Shown here piece after piece: positions 59,198-64,000 of a stretch of DNA of 64,000 nt. Position numbers and translations under genes: made by a program. Source of the DNA: CAVSJR01 sp963728285 (lineage in GTDB: Bacteria; Actinomycetota; UBA4738; HRBIN12); NCBI GenBank assembly GCA_963728285.1, contig CAVSJR010000002.1:186001-250000 (forward strand), read 5' to 3'. Below the pieces are notes generated by a model. That model ran no database searches. It saw only the letters and a list, made by a program, of their open reading frames with translations, and had not been told where the DNA came from. How positions within the stretch are numbered: the stretch's first letter is position 1; the number at the start of each line of letters is the position of its first letter.

Positions 59198-59801
59198 GTG
59201 CTCCGCGGAGGGCCGACCACTGGAGGAAGCCGAGCTCGTCGCCTCGGCTAGGGACGGCGACGTCCGGGCGTACGAGGCGCTCGTCTCGCGGTATCAGGAC
59301 CTGGCGGTCCGGACCGCCTACCTGATCACGCGCAATGCCGCGGATGCCGAGGACGTCGCCCAGGAGGCCTTCGTGAAGGCATATCTGGCGCTGCCGAGGT
59401 TCCGAAGCGATGCGCCGTTTCGGCCCTGGATGCTGACCATCGTCGCCAACGAGGCTCGCAACCGCGGCCGCTCCACCCGTCGCACCGCGCAGCTCGCGCT
59501 GCGAGCCGCCGCCGTCGGCGGCGCGGAGGACTCGGCGCCGTCGCCCGAGGCGGCGGTCCTCCAGCGCGACGAGCAGCGAACGCTCCTCGACGCGATGGAG
59601 CGATTGCGCGAGGCCGATCGGCTCGTGCTCGGATACCGGTTCTTCCTGGGCCTGTCCGAGGCGGAGATCGCGGCGGCCCTGCGATGCCGTCGCGGAACGG
59701 TGAAGTCTCGCACCTCCCGGGCGCTCGGCCGGCTTCGCGCCGAGCTGGCGTCGGGCTCGTCCGCCGCCGGGGTGCGGCTGAGGGAGGCGGCCGATGGCTG
59801 A
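59198..59801 (+). CDS. ECF-family RNA polymerase sigma factor (one frameshift near the start)
   Basis: About 200 residues. Region 2 reads LVSRYQDLAVRTAYLITRNAADAEDVAQEAFVKAYLALPRFR and PFRPWMLTIVANEARNRGRS; region 4 reads AMERLREADRLVLGYRFFLGLSEAEIAAALRCRRGTVKSR. One inserted base near 59218 separates the start codon from the main frame; GTG 59198 (or 59180) with one base removed gives a 603-base gene. The stop overlaps the anti-sigma start by eight bases. Confidence 0.82.
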
Positions 59802-60591
59802 GCGGCCGCGACGTCCGGACGACGACCTCGAGATGAGGCTTCTGGCCCTCGGTTCTTCGCTCGACTACCCGAGCGGGAGCCGACTGCCCCAGGCCGTGGG
59901 CGAGCGCCTCCGCTCGGCCCCCCGGGGCGAGCCGGCTCGCTCGACGCGCGCGAGGGCGGCCTGGACGACCGCGGCGGGCTCGTTGCGGAGACGCCGGTCG
60001 CTGGCGCTGGTGTTGGCCGCGCTGCTGTTGATCGCCGCCCTCGCCGCCGCCGCTCGCCTCTCGATCGGCGCCGTGACGATCAGGGAGGAGCCGACGCCCC
60101 CGCGCACGCTCCCCACCGCGACCGAGACGGTGGGCTTCGGCGAGCCGACCACGCTCGCGCGCGCCGAGGCCGAGCTCGGCACGAGCGTCCTCGTCCCGTC
60201 CGCGCTCGGCGAGCCGGGCGCGGTCTACGTGGACCGCGTCTCGGCCTCGAGCGTGCGCGCCACCCTCGCGTGGCCCCCGTCGGCGCCGCTTCCGCGTATC
60301 GGCGGCCTGCCGTGGGGTGGCGTGCTGATGGAGTTTCGCGGCGATGCCGCGCTCGCGACCAAGACGCTCTACGGGGATGCCCGGGGCAACGTCGAGCCCG
60401 TGACGGTCCGCGGCGAGGACGGCTACTGGCTGACGGGCCCGCACGAGCTCGACGTGGTCACCGCGGAGGGGAATCGGCGGTACCTCGTCGGTGGCAACGT
60501 CCTGCTCTGGAGGAGCGGGGACCTCACGCTGCGGCTCGAGACGGCGTTGCCGAAGGCCGACGCGCTGCGCATCGCCGACTCGATCTCCTGA
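59794..60591 (+). CDS. Probable anti-sigma/regulatory membrane protein partner of the ECF sigma factor
   Basis: 265 residues from ATG 59794, eight bases inside the sigma gene. The cytoplasmic N-terminus (about 60 residues) has no zinc motif. A membrane helix follows (SLALVLAALLLIAALAAAARL, about 69-89), then an outer domain of about 170 residues resembling DUF4367-type sensors (VRGEDGYWLTGPHELDVVT, GGNVLLWRSGDLTLRLET). Such proteins follow sigma genes and control them through regulated release. The role is inferred from position and topology. Intact frame. Confidence 0.75.
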   Translation: MAERPRRPDDDLEMRLLALGSSLDYPSGSRLPQAVGERLRSAPRGEPARSTRARAAWTTAAGSLRRRRSLALVLAALLLIAALAAAARLSIGAVTIREEPTPPRTLPTATETVGFGEPTTLARAEAELGTSVLVPSALGEPGAVYVDRVSASSVRATLAWPPSAPLPRIGGLPWGGVLMEFRGDAALATKTLYGDARGNVEPVTVRGEDGYWLTGPHELDVVTAEGNRRYLVGGNVLLWRSGDLTLRLETALPKADALRIADSIS

Positions 60592-60609
60592 GGGAGCTCG
60601 AGGGCCGAG

Positions 60610-61996
60610 CTACACGCCGATGTGAAGGCCGGCCGGGACGGACACACCGGCCTGCTGAAGCGCGAACTGGAAATCGTGCGGCGACGAGGCGGCCTCCATG
60701 GCCTCCTCGATCGACACGACGCCCGCCTGAACGAACTGCAGGAGCGACTGATCGAACGTCCTCATCCCGTAGTAGGCGCCGTCGGCGATCACGTCGTGGA
60801 TCTCGCTCGTCTTGTCCGCATCCGCGATCCGCTCCGCGACGCGACCCGTGTTCACGAGCACCTCGAGGCTCGGCACGCGGCCGCCGTCCACGGTCGGGAC
60901 CAGGCGCTGGCACACGATCCCCCGAAGCGTGCCGGCGAGCGTGAGCCGGATCTGCTTCTGCTGGTACGGGGGGAAGAAGTCGATGCAGCGGTTCACGGTC
61001 TCGGTCGCGTCGACGGTATGAAGCGTCGACAGGACCAGGTGGCCCGTCTCGGCGGCCTGGAGCGCCGCTCGGACCGTCTCGGTGTCGCGCATCTCGCCGA
61101 TCAGGATCACGTCCGGATCCTGGCGAAGGGCGGCCCTGAGGGCGGTGAGGAACGACTCGGTGTCCTGCCCGACCTCTCGCTGGTTGATCGAGGCGACCTC
61201 GTCCCGGTGAAGGATCTCGATGGGATCCTCGATCGTCACGATGTGCGCCGGCTTCGTTCGGTTGATGTAGTCCAGCATCGCGGCGAGCGTCGTCGTCTTG
61301 CCCGAGCCGGTCGGTCCCGTCACGAGGATCAGTCCACGGACCTCCTCGGAGAGCTGGCGAATCACGTCCGGCAGGCCGACCTCCTCAAACTTCGGACCCC
61401 CGAAGCGGAGCCGCCTCAGGACCATGCTCGCCGTGCCGCGCTGCCGGAAGACGTTCACGCGAAATCGCCCGACGCCTGCGAGCGAGTGGGCGAAGTCGGC
61501 CTCCCCTCGCTCGGCGAAGGGGGCGGAGAGATCCTCCGGGAGGATGGCATCGACGATCCCCCCCGTGTCGCCGGCATCCAGTGGCTCTCGATCGAGCCGC
61601 TGGAGCCGCCCGTCGATCCGCAGCAGGGGCGCGGAGCCCACCTTGATGTGCAGATCCGAGCCCTCCAGGGCCACGAGCAGGCGGAGCCAGGCGTTGAATT
61701 GCTCCTCGATGGCCTCGGTCTCGGCGATGTCGATCGCGAGCCGCGGCAGTGCCTCGGGCTCGGGCGGCGCGCCGTTGGAACCACCGCCGCTCGGGGGCGA
61801 GCCCTCGGAAGGCGGTGCCGGCGAGGCCGCCGGTGCCGCAGGCTCGGGCGCCGGTGCCGCCGTCTCGGGCGCGGTGCCGGCTCGGGCGCGGTGCGCCGTC
61901 GCGTCGATCCTCGGGGCCTCGGACGGCGGACCGGACAGCGCCGGCAGCCGGGGTCACCTCGCCGGTCGCCCACGTGGTCTGTGTCTGGTCGCTCAC
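60610..61996 (-). CDS. PilT-like twitching-motility ATPase with Pro/Ala-rich head (one frameshift)
   Basis: About 461 residues from GTG 61996. The first 115 residues are low-complexity (many AAPAPEP units). The PilT core follows: EQFNAWLRLLVALEGSDLHIKVGSAPLLRIDG, Walker A TGPTGSGKTTT, Asp box TIEDPIE, RAALRQDPDVILIGEMRDTET and the His box SGLLVLSTLHT-like HLVLSTLHTVDA. The family hydrolyses ATP to retract or drive type IV pili. No pilin, platform or assembly gene is in this window. One inserted base near 61940 separates the start from the core. A cyclase-like protein gene lies 85 bases upstream. Confidence 0.85.
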
Positions 61997-62081
61997 ATCC
62001 GATCCCCTCGATCGCGCGTGATCCCGCTCTGTGCAGGCGGCGGCCGCCCAGCTTGCTGCATCGGCACTTCCGCCCCGAACT

Positions 62082-62774
62082 TCAGTCGATCCCGGCGTCG
62101 TCCTGCGTGCCCGGCTCGCCCGGGTCGTCGGCCTCCGGCAGCTCCAGGCGCCAGACGGGCACGGCCGGGAGCGCAGGGTCGATCGAGATCGATTCCCCCT
62201 CGGAGGCCCCGAGCTGCCGGGCCGGCTCGGCGGCCCCATCGCCGCCGAACAGGACGTGGCTTGGGCCCGCGACCTCGCGAAGCAGCTCGGCGACCCGAGC
62301 CGGCGATCCCCGCGTGATCCGAACCCCCACGGGGCTCATCGAGGCCTCCCCCACCCCGATGCCGATCGACGGAGCGAGATGGCTCTCGTCCGAGCGCTGG
62401 GAATCGGCCACGGCCGCCGCGATCTCGATGGCGGCCTGGGTCGCCCGCCCGGCCGCCCCGTCTCCCCGGAACCGCGCGTCCACGACCGGGTGCGTGGACG
62501 TGCCGGCCAGGAACAACCGACCGCCCCGCCGGCCGGCCACCACCAGCGCCGCCCGGATGCACCGCTCGTGGATGCGTTCGATGATCGCTCGCGGCAGCTG
62601 AGGAGCATCGGCGTCGACCGGCTTCAACTCCACGGACAGCACCGAGATCTGCTCGGCCGATCCATGGGTTGGAGGGGCGACGTTGCCCAGCCCGCGCGCC
62701 TTCGGCAGCGGGATCACCCTCCCGTCCATGGTGGGGGTATCGGCGGGGAGGGCGGCCGCCTGAACGTGGCTCAC
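62082..62774 (-). CDS. Degenerate class III cyclase-like protein upstream of pilT
   Basis: About 230 residues from GTG 62774. The middle and end parts resemble the second half of a class III cyclase: RLFLAGTSTHPVVDARF, APSIGIGVGEASMSP, GSPARVAELLREVAGPSHVLFGG. The metal aspartates and catalytic Asn/Arg are absent, so it should not be catalytic. It resembles the protein at 46.3 kb in plan, though direct identity is low. The gene precedes the PilT-like ATPase on the same strand and may be co-transcribed, so it could regulate that ATPase. Confidence 0.5.
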   Translation of the reverse strand: MSHVQAAALPADTPTMDGRVIPLPKARGLGNVAPPTHGSAEQISVLSVELKPVDADAPQLPRAIIERIHERCIRAALVVAGRRGGRLFLAGTSTHPVVDARFRGDGAAGRATQAAIEIAAAVADSQRSDESHLAPSIGIGVGEASMSPVGVRITRGSPARVAELLREVAGPSHVLFGGDGAAEPARQLGASEGESISIDPALPAVPVWRLELPEADDPGEPGTQDDAGID

Positions 62775-62802
62775 CGGGGAGGCCGATGACCCGCCTCCCC
62801 GT

Positions 62803-63492
62803 TCAGCGGCCGTCGAGGCGCGCCTCCACCCGGCACGGCGATCGGTCGCTCGCCGGGGCGAACTCGGTCATGCGCAGCGGCGGCTTGATCTCGGCAAGCA
62901 TCCCCTCCAGGAGGCCCCGGTGGATGGAGCACACCAGGTCGCGATGCTCGTCGAGGAGGTCGCGGAAGGGGCAATCCCTCATCGTGATCTGGACCGATGT
63001 GGCGTCGCCCCGGCGAAAGCGGGGGTCGAACCCGGCTCGCGCCATGGCCTCCTGCAGGGTCGCCAGGTTCCTCCCCGCAGGCGAGCGCCTCCCCGGCTTC
63101 GGCGCGTCCCTGCGCACGAGGTAGCCGCCCCACTCCCGGGCGAGCTCCTGAGCGCGGGCCCGTGACCGCCCCCCGCGCACGATCGCGGCCAGGATCTCCG
63201 ACAGGAGGCGATAGTCCCGGTGCTCCCCCGAGTCGTGCTCGATCACCGAGTAGAGCGTCTGGGGGCGACCCACGGTCGAGCCCCGGGCGGTCTCCCGCGA
63301 GACGAGGCCCACGTCCTCCAGCCGTCGAAGGTGCGGGCGAAGCGTGTTCGGATGCAGCGACAGCCGCACCGAAAGCTCCCTGACCGACACGGGCCGGCCG
63401 GAGAGCCCGAGATAGCGATAGAGGCGGAACCGGGTATCGTCCGCGAGGGCCTTGTGCACCTCGATCGGCGTCGTCGCGGCATCACGTGCCAT
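62803..63492 (-). CDS. SufR-like winged-helix regulator with conserved C-terminal cysteines
   Basis: 229 residues. An ArsR/DeoR-type helix-turn-helix occupies the first 75 residues (ELSVRLSLHPNTLRPHLRRLEDVGLVSRE). The C-terminus has cysteines in MRDCPFRDLLDEHRDLVCSIHRGLLEGML and a further one in SPCRVEARL. The CPF...VCSIHRGLLEG pattern matches SufR-type iron-sulfur-sensing repressors. It is divergent from an Mrp-type iron-sulfur carrier gene, fitting a role in iron-sulfur homeostasis. The cluster type and targets are inferred, not shown. Confidence 0.72.
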   Translation of the reverse strand: MARDAATTPIEVHKALADDTRFRLYRYLGLSGRPVSVRELSVRLSLHPNTLRPHLRRLEDVGLVSRETARGSTVGRPQTLYSVIEHDSGEHRDYRLLSEILAAIVRGGRSRARAQELAREWGGYLVRRDAPKPGRRSPAGRNLATLQEAMARAGFDPRFRRGDATSVQITMRDCPFRDLLDEHRDLVCSIHRGLLEGMLAEIKPPLRMTEFAPASDRSPCRVEARLDGR

Positions 63493-63514
63493 CGACGCAC
63501 CCCGACCCGAGCGG

Positions 63515-63520
63515 TAGCAT
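63515..63520 (+). promoter_or_regulatory. Possible -10 element (TAGCAT) for the Mrp gene
   Basis: TAGCAT in the divergent spacer lies 70 bases before the GTG at 63590 and just before an imperfect inverted repeat. It matches the TAGCAT elements at ligD and other genes. Low support. Confidence 0.3.
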
Positions 63521-63523
63521 GGT

Positions 63524-63551
63524 GATTAGCACGGTCGACACGGTCCGAATC
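63524..63551. promoter_or_regulatory. Imperfect palindrome in the SufR-like/Mrp spacer
   Basis: GATT at one end and AATC at the other frame a 28-base inverted repeat in which 18 of 28 positions match the reverse complement. Within it ACGGTC occurs twice. It lies between the two divergent starts and is a candidate operator for the adjacent winged-helix regulator. Confidence 0.35.
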
Positions 63552-63589
63552 GTGTAATGGGCTTCAAGCCTAATCCCTCGGAGGCACTC

Positions 63590-64000
63590 GTGATCACCCA
63601 GGAAGAGGTACGAACCGCGCTGCGGAGCGTGCTCGATCCCGAGATCGGGAGGCCGATCGAGGAGATCGGCATGTTGAAGGGCATCCAGGTCGACGACGGC
63701 GTCGTCCACGTCGACGTCCTCATCACGATCGAGGGCTGCCCCCTGAAGGACCGCATCACCGCCGATGTGACGGCCGCGGTGCAGCCGCTCGAGGGCGTTC
63801 AGGCGGTCGACGTGCGACTCTCGCCGATGAGCCAGGAGGAGCGCTCGGCGCTCGTGGCGAAGCTCCGCGGCACGGCGGAGGCCGCCCCGGGGCAGCGGAC
63901 GTTCTTCTCCGGGAGCGAGACGACGGTCATCGCCGTCGCCTCCGGCAAGGGCGGGGTCGGGAAGTCGAGCGTCACGGTGAATCTCGCCGCGGCCATGGCG
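63590..64000 (+). CDS. Mrp/NBP35-family P-loop ATPase with DUF59 domain (cut by window edge)
   Basis: The frame runs to the window end. GTG 63590 follows ggagg; an ATG at 63557 is in frame but less well supported. The first 90 residues are a DUF59/MIP18-type domain (EEVRTALRSVLDPEIGRPI, ITIEGCPLKDRITADV), and the Walker A of the ATPase follows (VASGKGGVGKSSVTVNLAAAM). Mrp proteins carry or assemble iron-sulfur clusters. It is divergent from the SufR-like gene with an inverted repeat between. Confidence 0.9.
   Translation, partial: MITQEEVRTALRSVLDPEIGRPIEEIGMLKGIQVDDGVVHVDVLITIEGCPLKDRITADVTAAVQPLEGVQAVDVRLSPMSQEERSALVAKLRGTAEAAPGQRTFFSGSETTVIAVASGKGGVGKSSVTVNLAAAMA

Noticed and set aside
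2518..61996. Programmed ribosomal frameshifting as the cause of the many +1 shifts
   Set aside because: The sites share no slippery motif or stop codon at the shift, occur up to six times in one gene and hit unrelated housekeeping genes. Error is the simpler reading.
1..64000. tRNA, rRNA, CRISPR arrays, insertion sequences, prophage or integron sites
   Set aside because: I looked through the spacers and found no cloverleaf, no regularly spaced direct repeats with unique spacers, and no transposase, integrase or terminal repeats.

Overview
The window is very GC-rich and gene-dense, with short spacers and frequent 4-base start/stop overlaps (ATGA, GTGA). Gene content fits an environmental member of the Actinomycetota or a close relative: a DUF5319 protein, Ku plus a three-domain LigD, a class II fructose-bisphosphatase, an argCJBDRGH block, LLM/F420-type flavin oxidoreductases, a SufR-like regulator facing an Mrp ATPase, and several class III cyclases fused to ATPase or repeat domains. 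I cannot name the genus. I see no rRNA, tRNA, CRISPR array, transposase or phage gene, and no gene-free stretch above 300 bases.

Layout. 1-10.5 kb (minus strand): cyclase-AAA protein (cut by the window edge), YCII protein, ammonium transporter, tandem GNAT, TPR-cyclase, S9 peptidase, an unknown single-pass protein with a repetitive basic head, and a mechanosensitive-type membrane protein. 10.6-15.8 kb: ku - glnB (PII) - cation/proton antiporter - glnD, probably one operon. 15.9-20.5 kb: membrane GGDEF/EAL protein and an alpha-oxoamine synthase-like PLP enzyme. 20.6-27.8 kb: ligD, DUF5319, PIG-L deacetylase, small membrane protein, class III aminotransferase, two-cupin protein. 27.9-35.4 kb: arginine biosynthesis argC-J-B-D-R-G-H with an ArgR-type palindrome at argC; argF is not in the block. 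35.5-42.7 kb: GH114-like secreted protein, RmuC, bactofilin-like membrane protein, PHP phosphoesterase, C45 peptidase, amidohydrolase, cupin. 42.9-52.6 kb: TldD/TldE, CBS protein, degenerate cyclase-like protein, HAD and PHP hydrolases, FMN 2-hydroxy-acid dehydrogenase, EamA transporter, glpX. 52.5-60.6 kb: HARE-HTH protein, LLM oxidoreductase, nucleotidyltransferase, ECF sigma/anti-sigma pair, NfeD-SPFH pair, second ECF sigma/anti-sigma pair. 60.6-64 kb: PilT-like ATPase, second degenerate cyclase-like protein, SufR-like regulator, Mrp ATPase (cut by the window edge).

The strongest structural signal is technical. About twenty genes are broken by single-base shifts, and nearly every shift I could resolve is a one-base insertion relative to the expected frame. 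Removing those bases restores full-length, well-conserved proteins. The shifts are scattered in 2.5-9 kb, 16-19 kb and 22-26 kb and are extremely dense in 52.2-59.2 kb, whereas 9-15.9 kb, 27-39 kb and 42.3-51.5 kb are clean. This looks like residual insertion error in a long-read assembly, not gene decay. Coordinates below therefore span the reconstructed gene and are typed CDS, with the break points stated.

Themes that join the genes: nitrogen and arginine supply (amt, glnB, glnD, arg block), double-strand break repair by end joining (ku, ligD) with RmuC, nucleotide second-messenger signalling (two catalytic-looking cyclases, two cyclase-like proteins without the metal sites, one c-di-GMP protein), and envelope stress (two ECF systems around NfeD-SPFH).
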